In this document: in pieces, positions 3,552-9,679 of the stretch
Layout: the number at the start of each line of letters is the position of its first letter
Position numbering within the stretch: the first letter of the stretch is position 1
From: Candidatus Solincola jinzensis
Lineage (GTDB): Bacteria > Actinomycetota > Geothermincolia > Geothermincolales > RBG-13-55-18
Reading direction: 5' to 3'
NCBI GenBank assembly: GCA_015711875.1
Contig: JACVJG010000072.1
Span: forward strand, 1 to 9,679
DNA: 9,679 nucleotides
Position numbers and translations under genes: made by a program
Notes under the pieces: generated by a model
Database searches by the model: none
What the model was told of the DNA's origin: nothing
The model's input: the letters and a program-made list of their open reading frames with translations, nothing else

Positions 3552-6281
3552 TCAGCGGGCGTAGCCGGGCGAGCAGGTGCCGCCCGCGCGTCCGGACCAA
3601 TAGGTGGAACGTTCACATACCAGGGGCTCGTCCGCCGCAACGCGCAGGGAAAGCGAGCCCTGGTAGAAGTCTCCAACCCTCATGGTGGCGCGGGAGCGGG
3701 CGGGGACCTCGAGTTTCCCAATCTCGCGCTCGCCGCCCTCCGTGAAGGCGTAAACGGTGGCGGTGGCATCCACCGCGCCCGGGTTGTGCAGCAGCAGCCA
3801 GGTATCGAAGCCGTAGGCGGTGCAGCCCTCGGGAAGCAGGAACTCGCGCGCCGGCGCCGGCATGCCCTGGCACTCATGCCCCGCTCTGCCTCCCGCGGCC
3901 TCCCAATACATGGAACGCGAGGCCACCACCGGCACCTCCGACTCCACCTTCAGGGAGAGGTCGCGGCCGGGCAGAAGATCGTTCAGGCGCATGGTGGCAC
4001 GGCCCCGCGGCGACACATCCAGCGACAGGGGCTCGAGTGCCGCTCCGCGAGAGTCTATGCTCACCGTGACCCGCGCCGCCTCCTCCCCGGGGTTTAAGAG
4101 CAGTAGCCAGGTCTCGAATCCTGAGTGGGTAGCCCCCTCCGCCAGATACCATTCCTTTCCAGGGGATGTGACGCCCATGGAGCAGGTACCGGAGCGGCGC
4201 CCTGGACCATAGAGGGAGACCTCGGCCACCACCGGCTCCGCCGCGCTGACCACGATGGAGACGTTGTCCGCCGCCACCCAGCCGTTCACCTTCACGTTGA
4301 CGCGGGAGTAGGCGGGCACCGCCACCGCGCCCTGCGTCTCCCCCGTCCTCTCCCCCAGGAAACTAAGGTCCGCGATGGTGTCGCGGTCCCCGGGGTTGAG
4401 TATGGTGACCCAGGTCTCGAAGCCGTAGTCGGTGCAGCCCTCGGCCAGGTACCAGTGGCGCGATGCTATCGCGGTCCCCGTCGCGGTGTGCCCCTCCCGC
4501 CGCTCGCCCCAGTACATGGCCCTCTCTGCCAGAACGGGTAGATCCGAGCCCACCCGGATGCCGGAGCTCTTGGCCCAGATGGTGGCGGAGGCGTTGAGGG
4601 TGAGGCGGGAGCGGGCTGGTACCACCACTGGCTCGGCGTTGCGTGGGCCCTCCTCGGTGTAGTAAGACACCCTTACCTCCGCTTCGGCGTCGTTGGGGTT
4701 GGCCACCAGGATCCAGGTCTCGAAGCCGTAGTCGGTGCAGCCCTCGGCCAGGAAGACCTCGTAGGGCATGGGAGGGGGCACGTCGGGGCCAGAGCCCTTG
4801 AAGACGTTGATCATGGCCTCGTCCATGGTCACCCGCTTGCCACCGGCGGCGAGCACGTCGCGGCTGGCCGCCAGCATCTGGTGGAACTGGTTATCCCCGT
4901 CGGGGTTATGTCGCGGGTTGCCGGATATGGGCATGAGCACGTACTTACCGCAGTAGTAGTCGAGGGCCACGGGGTCACGGCTGGCGAGCAGCCGGTCCAG
5001 CCTAACCGCGCGGTCGTAGGGCGCGTTGGGCCCGCCCGCGGGGCAAACCCAGATGGCGTCGGAGATGTTGAGGTCGGGATAGCGGGCCACCAGCATGAGC
5101 TTGGCCAGGATGCCCTCGCTGACCATGGGGCCGTGGGGAGGGTTCTGCGTCCCCTGGTAGAGGTCCTGCACCCCCATGAAATGCTTGAGGGCGTTGGTGA
5201 CGCCGGGCCCGCCGTGGTCCTTGAGCACGGGCAGGTTGATGAACTTCACCCGCCCGTTGTCGTAACCGGACCCCGTCCACTCCCCGTGGCGCAGCGATAT
5301 GCGCGTGCCGTAGACGGTGGTGAACTTGGGGTACCCGAGCTGGATCTCCGGCACGTACACGTAGCCGTCGCGCATGTCCCCGGAGTCGAACTCCCCCACC
5401 GACAGGGTCTGGATGGCCGTCCAGTCGTACACCGAGACGCGGTGGCTTCCCGCGAACATCATGGCCACGTCGTTGAAAGACTGGCCGCGGTCCTCGGCGT
5501 TGCAGGCGTCGGGGTTGCGGTTGTCGGGAAGGTTGTCCATGTAGGAGTCCCACTGCCCGTTCTCCACGATGACCACCTCGCCGGTGAAGCCGTCGGGGTG
5601 GTGGACGATGGCGTTCACCAGGCCCTTCACCACATCGGTGTTGGTCCCGCCCCGATAGCGCCACTCCCCGTTCACCTTGATTAGCACGATGTCGTTGGAG
5701 GCGATGATGCCCTCCGGCCCCGAGGCCTCATGCACCCCGGAGCTGCGGAAGAAATCCAGCCCGTTGCGGGCCATGACGTCTATGAGCATGTCCACGCCCC
5801 GTTCGGAGTTGGCGGGAATACCCTCCGCCACGAAGATGTCCGAGGCCTCCGGGGAGCCGGAGCGAAGCTCGGGCAGGCTGAGGCCCGCAGCGGCGGCCTT
5901 CATGGCCCCGGTGAGGCGCGGGCCGCCCATGCCCCCGAGGAGGGACGCCGCCAGCAGCCCCGCCAGCAGGAGGAGAAACGCCCCCTCCACGGCCGTCACG
6001 GCGCGACCCTGAGATCTTTCGCCGGCGCTTCCCGTAAGCCTCGCGTGCACACCTCTTCCCAAGCGAGCGGCGAGGGGCATCACCCCGCCGCCGAAGAGCA
6101 CGTAGGTGTTGGCCAGGGCCGCCCGCTGACAGGGGTAAGCCAGGCGCGATGGCTTTCGCCCCGAGCGCAAGAGCAGCCACACCATCGACAGGATTCCAAG
6201 GGCGTAAGCGCTTGCGGACAGAAGAATCTTTTTACCGCCACGCCGTACATCTTCCGGTCCCTTGAACGATGGTTTCACCAT
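3552..6281 (-). CDS. Membrane-anchored DUF362 protein with four C-terminal surface repeats
   Basis: This 909-residue protein has two hydrophobic segments near the N-terminus (about 19-38 and 98-116) flanking a basic stretch with RKPSRLAYPCQRAALA (42-57), a motif I associate with this DUF362 subgroup. The DUF362 domain covers roughly 195-475: GGTNTDVVKGLVNAI (211-225), GEVVIVENGQWD (234-245), FINLPVLKDHGGPGVTNALK (347-366), WVCPAGG (411-417) and LLASRDPVALDYYCGKY (431-447). Its biochemical role is unknown. After a short Pro-rich linker (501-506) come four about 100-residue repeats to the C-terminus. The first TM probably starts in the cytoplasm and the bulk lies outside. The ATG has GGGAGG only two bases away, while the next codon, GTG at 6278, has five-base spacing and may be the true start. 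A promoter is visible at 6342-6369. It ends seven bases from the convergent flavodoxin gene, with no room for a separate terminator. Confidence 0.88.
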   Translation of the reverse strand: MVKPSFKGPEDVRRGGKKILLSASAYALGILSMVWLLLRSGRKPSRLAYPCQRAALANTYVLFGGGVMPLAARLGRGVHARLTGSAGERSQGRAVTAVEGAFLLLLAGLLAASLLGGMGGPRLTGAMKAAAAGLSLPELRSGSPEASDIFVAEGIPANSERGVDMLIDVMARNGLDFFRSSGVHEASGPEGIIASNDIVLIKVNGEWRYRGGTNTDVVKGLVNAIVHHPDGFTGEVVIVENGQWDSYMDNLPDNRNPDACNAEDRGQSFNDVAMMFAGSHRVSVYDWTAIQTLSVGEFDSGDMRDGYVYVPEIQLGYPKFTTVYGTRISLRHGEWTGSGYDNGRVKFINLPVLKDHGGPGVTNALKHFMGVQDLYQGTQNPPHGPMVSEGILAKLMLVARYPDLNISDAIWVCPAGGPNAPYDRAVRLDRLLASRDPVALDYYCGKYVLMPISGNPRHNPDGDNQFHQMLAASRDVLAAGGKRVTMDEAMINVFKGSGPDVPPPMPYEVFLAEGCTDYGFETWILVANPNDAEAEVRVSYYTEEGPRNAEPVVVPARSRLTLNASATIWAKSSGIRVGSDLPVLAERAMYWGERREGHTATGTAIASRHWYLAEGCTDYGFETWVTILNPGDRDTIADLSFLGERTGETQGAVAVPAYSRVNVKVNGWVAADNVSIVVSAAEPVVAEVSLYGPGRRSGTCSMGVTSPGKEWYLAEGATHSGFETWLLLLNPGEEAARVTVSIDSRGAALEPLSLDVSPRGRATMRLNDLLPGRDLSLKVESEVPVVASRSMYWEAAGGRAGHECQGMPAPAREFLLPEGCTAYGFDTWLLLHNPGAVDATATVYAFTEGGEREIGKLEVPARSRATMRVGDFYQGSLSLRVAADEPLVCERSTYWSGRAGGTCSPGYAR
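4410..4449. repeat. 40-bp exact repeat, copy A (inside protein repeat 2)
   Basis: The stretch from CCAGGTCTCGAAGCC to CTCGGCCAGG is identical, base for base, to 4713-4752. It encodes the LAEGCTDYGFETW signature of repeat 2. The 303-base offset equals 101 codons, so the match keeps frame. Confidence 0.9.
4713..4752. repeat. 40-bp exact repeat, copy B (inside protein repeat 1)
   Basis: Identical to 4410-4449, including all synonymous positions, while the flanking DNA of repeats 1 and 2 has diverged. This suggests recent gene conversion or strong constraint at the signature. It is also a site where assembly or recombination could remove one repeat. Confidence 0.9.
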
Positions 6282-6323
6282 ACCCTCCCATGCGATCGAC
6301 GAACCCTGCTGAGCGCCTTATTC

Positions 6324-6339
6324 GGACACCGCCGTGTCC
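6324..6339. promoter_or_regulatory. Perfect inverted repeat GGACAC-N4-GTGTCC over predicted start site
   Basis: Six-base perfect arms with a CGCC centre. It begins three bases beyond the -10 box of the DUF362 promoter and spans the predicted transcription start (about 6335). That position suits a repressor operator. In RNA it could also fold as a short 5' hairpin about 43 bases from the start codon. Confidence 0.45.
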
Positions 6340-6341
6340 TC

Positions 6342-6369
6342 ATCCTAAAAACGGGGCTAAAACTGCCAA
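6342..6369 (-). promoter_or_regulatory. Sigma70-type promoter for the DUF362 gene
   Basis: On the minus strand -35 is TTGGCA (6369-6364, five of six to TTGACA) and -10 is TAGGAT (6347-6342, four of six to TATAAT), separated by 16 bases. The leader would be about 54 bases to the ATG at 6281. Confidence 0.5.
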
Positions 6370-6553
6370 CCTTCTTTTACTGGTACTATATGGTATCTAG
6401 ACTGCCGGTTACCCATCTTGGCTCCCCGGCTGCAACGCCTCTATTTTCCCTATATCTGGCCAAAGCGCCTCTTGCTCTCCTCGACGGTGTCTTAACCGGT
6501 AACGCGTTTCTGCCCCCGTCCATCACGCGAGCCGTTTGAACAACATGATTATC

Positions 6554-6572
6554 GGCCCCAAGGGCTTTTTTT
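6554..6572 (+). terminator. Short terminator-like hairpin with T7 tract, no gene upstream
   Basis: GGCCC-CAA-GGGCT (the outer pair is a G-U wobble) followed by seven T on the plus strand. The stem is only four to five base pairs, so termination would be weak. The nearest plus-strand gene ends at 3544, so if real it would end an unknown short transcript or block antisense transcription into the phosphoesterase gene. Confidence 0.3.
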
Positions 6573-6581
6573 GAGCGCCGA

Positions 6582-6594
6582 TTGTCATTGACAA
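6582..6594. promoter_or_regulatory. Inverted repeat TTGTCA-T-TGACAA
   Basis: Six-base perfect arms around one base. The right arm also supplies a consensus-like TTGACA on the plus strand, but I see no matching -10 at 16-18 bases. It could be a small operator. No dedicated gene is obvious. Confidence 0.3.
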
Positions 6595-6661
6595 CCGCGT
6601 AGCAGCGCACTCTGGGAGCAACTTCAACGGAGTTGCCCCACGTAATTCGCAGCGGAAAAGC

Positions 6662-6673
6662 CGTTTATAAACG
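6662..6673. promoter_or_regulatory. 12-bp perfect palindrome CGTTTATAAACG
   Basis: Self-complementary over all twelve bases and AT-rich at its centre, 61 bases past the phosphoesterase stop codon. Function unknown; a DNA-binding site is possible. Confidence 0.25.
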
Positions 6674-6734
6674 CCCAGGAGTGAACTCGGCCGGCGGGCG
6701 GTTGCCGCGCGCCCGTGGCGTGACGCCTAAGCCG

Positions 6735-9647
6735 TCAGCTCGGGGGCACGTACTTTATCGTCAGTTTGACCGTTAGGAGGTTGCCGGGCATGGCGGCGTC
6801 GCGGAACTGCACGAACACCTGTCGCTTTCCCGGAGCCCCCTCCACCAGCCGCCAGGGCATAGCGATGGCCTGGCCGTCCCTGCACGGCATCCACTGCGCC
6901 CCCATGAAGTCTCGGCGGTTGGAGACGCGGAAGTCCATGAGCCCGGCCCCTTCGTCGTGGGCGCGCAGGCCAAGCGTCACCTCCAGGTCGGGGGTGATGG
7001 CGGCCCCGCCGTCGATCACCGCCTCGTCCACCACCGGCTTGACCCTGTCGGTCCCCCCCACGCAAACCCGCACCGGCACGGTCGAGCCCCCCGCTACGTC
7101 GGTTTTCACCACCACCATGCGCAGGCCGGAATCGCTGTCATACTGCTCCAGGATGGAACCATTCTGCGCCACATAGTATTTCCCACCCGAGAGCCTCTTC
7201 ATGGGGAACTCGATGCGGCAGCCGAGGAGGTTTAGCACCGCCCCCGGCTGGTTTAGGGTGTTCACAACCTTGCAGGTGACGTCGTCGTGAGGGCCGGTGG
7301 CGTCCAGGGGGAGCGGCTTGCTGAAGGTCCCCGCCCCGTCCACGACGGGCGGTCGCTGGTAGGCTGGATCGGCGGAGCCGTCCTGCTCCATCCACTGCAG
7401 CACCGGCCGGTTGGCGCGATAGCGGGTGTAATCGTTCACCGCCCCCGCCCCCACCAGCAGGCCCGACCATCCGGGTATGGACCACTTGCTGTCGGGGTCG
7501 CCCGCGGCGCCCGGGAAACCCCAGCCCGTCAGCTCGCCTCCGCTGGCGGTGATGAGGCGGAAGCCGCCGTAATCCTCGGAGGTCTTTCCCAGGAGCACGG
7601 ACTTGCCGTCCACGGGGGGCTCGGCGCCGCAGGTGTTGATGGACACCAGCTGCCCGGGCGAATGGCCATAGGGCGCCCAGTCCACGCGGTTAATGGCGTC
7701 GTTATGGGTGTGGCCGGAGGCCACGAAATCCACCTCGTACTTGCGCAACAGGTACATGAGGGCCTGCGACCCCTCGCCCTGCCCCGCGGGCATGGGCAGC
7801 AGGCCGAACTGCTCGGCGTTGTCGAAGCACTCGGGGGGAGAGCCTGCGGGACGCAGGGGATCGTGGTGGATGAAGGCGCCCTTGAGCTCCTTTCCCTCCG
7901 CCTGGGCACGCGCCAGCTCCCTCTCCACCCAGGCGAGCTGCCCGGTGAAGCCGTCCCCGCCGGGGTCGGGACTCCAGGGCCAGGGCTGCCAGGCCCAGGG
8001 GTCCCCGCCGCCGCGGAGCTGCCCGTGCCACTTGTGGGGGAAGATGACCTTGATGGGAAGGAATAAATTGGTAAGGTCCACCAGGAAGCCGTTGCGGTCA
8101 TCGTAATCCCTGGCCATCTCCGGGTAGAGCCCGGTGGCTATTGCCCAGACGATGGGATTGACCCCCTCGGGGTTGAAGGGCACGGGGCCGTCGGGGTCGG
8201 CCTTGTCCCAGTCCATGCTGTTGAGGGCCAGGAAGGCGGCGTCCCCATATTCCCAGGAATAGTAAAGCGGCCCGAAGAGGTCCTGCCAGATCTCCTGGCC
8301 GTCGTCATGGGCGAGGACGTGGCCGTCCCAACAGTAGCTGTCGTGGTTGCCGGGCACGCAGAAGACTGGCACGTTGAGGGCCAGCAGCTCGTCGTACCAC
8401 CAGGTGTACTCGAAGCGGTACTCGCTCCCCAGTTCGCCGTTCACGTCACCCCATATCCAGGTATCCTTGGGGTAGGTGCTGAAGTTCTTCTGGGCGAAGA
8501 CGGAGTCCCCGGTGAAGACCACGAAATCGGGGTCGATGAGGTTGATGGCCTGCAACTCCTCCTGCAGGTATATGGCACCCTCGTTGGCCTTGCCGTCCTT
8601 GTCCAGGTCCATGGGGAAACCCGGGTAGCCCACGAAGGAGAGGTCGATGCGGTCGGGGGTGCCGGGCCGGGGCTCCCTTAGCTCGAAGGAGTTGTAGTCG
8701 AGGTTGAGCCCGTTCTTGATCTCAGGACCGAAAACGTGGGTGTCGGTGATGTGCACGATCCTGAGTTCACCGTCGAACCCCTCCACCACCTGCACGGCGT
8801 GGGGCTGCATGTCCTCCAGGCGGAAGGCGGGGTCCACGCCCGCCGCCACGCAGCGCACGTGCAGGTCGTAGAGGTCCAGGGGGACATTGGCGGGGATCTC
8901 CACCGTGACGTGGTCCACTTCGAATCCCGCCTGGCCGAATATTTCAGGCCAGCGCACGCTCGGCCCCCTGCTAACCCCCTTGACGGGGAGGACTCTGGTG
9001 TTGACCACGCGGTGGACGGGATTGGCGTAAGTGCCGTAGGAAGGGCCGTTATACCTGTACCATGAGGCGGGGGGGTTATCGGCCGTCCCCGCCTCGGCGC
9101 TGCTGTAGTTCTGCACGTTGGCGGCCACGGAGGTGGTCAGCCACACCTCCCAGTCTCCAGGCTCGTCCACCTGCTCGAGGCCGGGGCGGGGGGCAGACGC
9201 CAAGCTTTTGCGCCAGTCCCACTCGATGGTCAGTTCAGCGCCCCTGACGAGGATCGCCGGGTACCCGAGGGTGGGGTAGATGAGGTGGTTGATCCTCTTG
9301 GCCACCTCGGGCAGGGAACCCGCCGGGTTGAGCCCCTGGGCCTGCTCCTGCGCCCGCGAGGGCGCGGGGGCGAACACCGCCATCCCGCCCAGAGCCAGGG
9401 CCAGGGAGAAGAGGGCTGCCGCGAAAGCCCTGCCAGCGGAGGCCCCGCGCGAGGCGTTACGCTTTCTTCCAGGGCGCGATATGCAGCTTGTCGCGCCTGC
9501 CGCTTTTCCTTGCCCAGCTCCAGGTGAGACATGAGATCCTTTTCCGGCTCGCGATACCCCACGACGGCAGCGGTTCTCCGCCAACGCGCGCTCCGCACGG
9601 GTTTCTTCCCCCGGAAGCGCACGTCCAACGCTTTGCCTCATCTCCAT
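6735..9647 (-). CDS. Large exported calcineurin-like metallophosphoesterase
   Basis: The frame gives 970 residues. A Sec signal peptide hydrophobic core lies at about 74-92, with likely cleavage after SRA (97-99). A beta-rich N-terminal domain follows (about 125-285; YPAILVRGAELTIEWDW, VEIPANVPLDLYDLHV). The phosphoesterase core has HITDTHV (D302, H304), FTGDS (D381), GNHDSY (N434, H435, D436), FIHHDPL (H594/H595) and SGHTHND (H646, H648), the full two-metal set. A DLDKDGKANEG loop (347-357) resembles a calcium-binding loop. The C-terminal 100 residues form a beta-sandwich ending in VFVQFRDAAMPGN (944-956), common on surface proteins. It should hydrolyse phosphate esters outside the cell; nucleotide, phospholipid or phosphoprotein substrates are all possible. 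The ATG at 9647 has a good ribosome-binding site, but residues 1-65 look non-native: codon third positions favour another frame, and a start at 9532 with a frameshift is a serious alternative. There is no clear terminator. Confidence 0.9.
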   Translation of the reverse strand: MEMRQSVGRALPGEETRAERALAENRCRRGVSRAGKGSHVSPGAGQGKAAGATSCISRPGRKRNASRGASAGRAFAAALFSLALALGGMAVFAPAPSRAQEQAQGLNPAGSLPEVAKRINHLIYPTLGYPAILVRGAELTIEWDWRKSLASAPRPGLEQVDEPGDWEVWLTTSVAANVQNYSSAEAGTADNPPASWYRYNGPSYGTYANPVHRVVNTRVLPVKGVSRGPSVRWPEIFGQAGFEVDHVTVEIPANVPLDLYDLHVRCVAAGVDPAFRLEDMQPHAVQVVEGFDGELRIVHITDTHVFGPEIKNGLNLDYNSFELREPRPGTPDRIDLSFVGYPGFPMDLDKDGKANEGAIYLQEELQAINLIDPDFVVFTGDSVFAQKNFSTYPKDTWIWGDVNGELGSEYRFEYTWWYDELLALNVPVFCVPGNHDSYCWDGHVLAHDDGQEIWQDLFGPLYYSWEYGDAAFLALNSMDWDKADPDGPVPFNPEGVNPIVWAIATGLYPEMARDYDDRNGFLVDLTNLFLPIKVIFPHKWHGQLRGGGDPWAWQPWPWSPDPGGDGFTGQLAWVERELARAQAEGKELKGAFIHHDPLRPAGSPPECFDNAEQFGLLPMPAGQGEGSQALMYLLRKYEVDFVASGHTHNDAINRVDWAPYGHSPGQLVSINTCGAEPPVDGKSVLLGKTSEDYGGFRLITASGGELTGWGFPGAAGDPDSKWSIPGWSGLLVGAGAVNDYTRYRANRPVLQWMEQDGSADPAYQRPPVVDGAGTFSKPLPLDATGPHDDVTCKVVNTLNQPGAVLNLLGCRIEFPMKRLSGGKYYVAQNGSILEQYDSDSGLRMVVVKTDVAGGSTVPVRVCVGGTDRVKPVVDEAVIDGGAAITPDLEVTLGLRAHDEGAGLMDFRVSNRRDFMGAQWMPCRDGQAIAMPWRLVEGAPGKRQVFVQFRDAAMPGNLLTVKLTIKYVPPS

Positions 9648-9654
9648 CCGCTTC

Positions 9655-9659
9655 CCTCC
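9655..9659 (-). promoter_or_regulatory. Ribosome-binding site for the 9647 start
   Basis: GGAGG on the minus strand, seven bases before the ATG at 9647. It supports translation starting there even though the next 60 or so codons look out of frame. A rival AAGGA (9537-9541) sits four bases before an ATG at 9532 in the +1 frame. Confidence 0.6.
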
Positions 9660-9679
9660 TTTCCCCGCGGCCGCCCTTC

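Larger units (their letters stand above)
3555..4766 (-). repeat. Four tandem about 100-residue 'YLAEGxTxxGFETW' protein repeats
   Basis: Repeat starts in the DUF362 protein are at residues 510 (FLAEGCTDYGFETW), 610 (WYLAEGCTDYGFETW), 711 (WYLAEGATHSGFETW) and 814 (FLLPEGCTAYGFDTW). Each has the same order: the signature, an NPG/NPN turn, beta strands, PA-x-SR (or PRGR) about 45 residues on, then a PVVAERxMYW-like strand near the end. The pattern looks like a beta-sandwich module found in surface proteins of some anaerobic bacteria. Adhesion or glycan binding is a guess. Confidence 0.85.
6282..6734. other. Intergenic region, lower GC, promoter and small palindromes
   Basis: This 453-base region between two minus-strand genes is visibly less GC-rich than the coding DNA, at least from 6300 to 6610. 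It carries the DUF362 promoter and inverted repeat, a plus-strand terminator-like hairpin, TTGTCA-T-TGACAA, and the palindrome CGTTTATAAACG. Downstream of the phosphoesterase stop there is GGCGT-G-ACGCC (6717-6727) but no T-run, so no convincing terminator for that gene. No ORF here has a ribosome-binding site. I could not match it to a known riboswitch or ncRNA. Confidence 0.6.

Noticed and set aside
4881..5684. 267-codon plus-strand frame inside the DUF362 gene
   Set aside because: Shadow of the DUF362 gene: Val/His/Gly-rich translation typical of antisense reading of GC-rich coding DNA, no start signal.
6380..6470. Possible riboswitch-like fold (GCCGG...CCGGC and TAGAGGCG, minus strand)
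   Set aside because: I compared it from memory with the lysine and cyclic-di-GMP aptamers. The conserved core sequences are absent and the downstream gene gives no matching pathway.
6618..6636. GCAACT-N7-AGTTGC hairpin as terminator
   Set aside because: There is no T-run on either side and the stem is only six pairs. It is not placed directly after a stop codon.
7287..8066. 259-codon plus-strand frame inside the phosphoesterase gene
   Set aside because: Antisense to the catalytic core, whose metal motifs are intact; composition is that of a shadow frame.

Overview
The window is GC-rich (my rough estimate is just over 60 %) and sparsely coded. It holds five well-supported protein genes. Four are on the minus strand and one, a flavodoxin, is on the plus strand. 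I see no rRNA, tRNA, CRISPR array, transposase or phage gene. The roughly 100-residue repeats with the 'YLAEGxTxxGFETW' signature in the DUF362 protein, next to a secreted phosphoesterase with a C-terminal surface-type sandwich domain, remind me of deep-branching anaerobic Actinomycetota (Geothermincolia/Aquicultoria/OPB41-like) or Chloroflexota-like genomes. That placement rests on memory of protein style, not on a marker gene, and is low to moderate confidence.

Layout. (1) 43-1476 (-): CoA-binding subunit of an NDP-forming acyl-CoA synthetase, with the catalytic His present but no ATP-grasp partner in the window. (2) 1477-1864: a gap with no certain gene, but with a perfect AGGAGGT on the minus strand ahead of tiny ORFs. 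(3) 1865-2281 (-): a small membrane-anchored FMN-binding-domain protein with an SGAS flavinylation-type motif. (4) 2282-3043: the main non-coding stretch. It holds a tandem 10-mer abutting a TATAAT box, two 51-bp imperfect direct repeats, a GC hairpin, a 29-codon ORF that looks like a gene remnant, an inverted repeat, and an extended -10 promoter for the next gene. (5) 3044-3544 (+): flavodoxin-like protein, tail-to-tail with (6) 3552-6281 (-): a 909-residue membrane-anchored DUF362 protein with four C-terminal repeats. (7) 6282-6734: a lower-GC intergenic region with a plausible promoter for the DUF362 gene, an inverted repeat over its predicted transcription start, an orphan plus-strand terminator-like hairpin and small palindromes. 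(8) 6735-9647 (-): a large exported calcineurin-like metallophosphoesterase whose first 60 or so codons look out of frame.

Together the genes suggest a cell-envelope and energy-metabolism neighbourhood. Two proteins (DUF362 and the phosphoesterase) are built for the outer surface, two (the FMN-binding protein and the flavodoxin) handle flavin, and one makes or uses acyl-CoA thioesters. The genes are separated by long gaps or face each other, so no multi-gene operon is evident. I do not find a clearly new multi-gene system. The best leads are the frame conflict at the phosphoesterase N-terminus, the 51-bp repeats, the operator-like inverted repeat ahead of the DUF362 gene, and the DUF362-repeat fusion itself.
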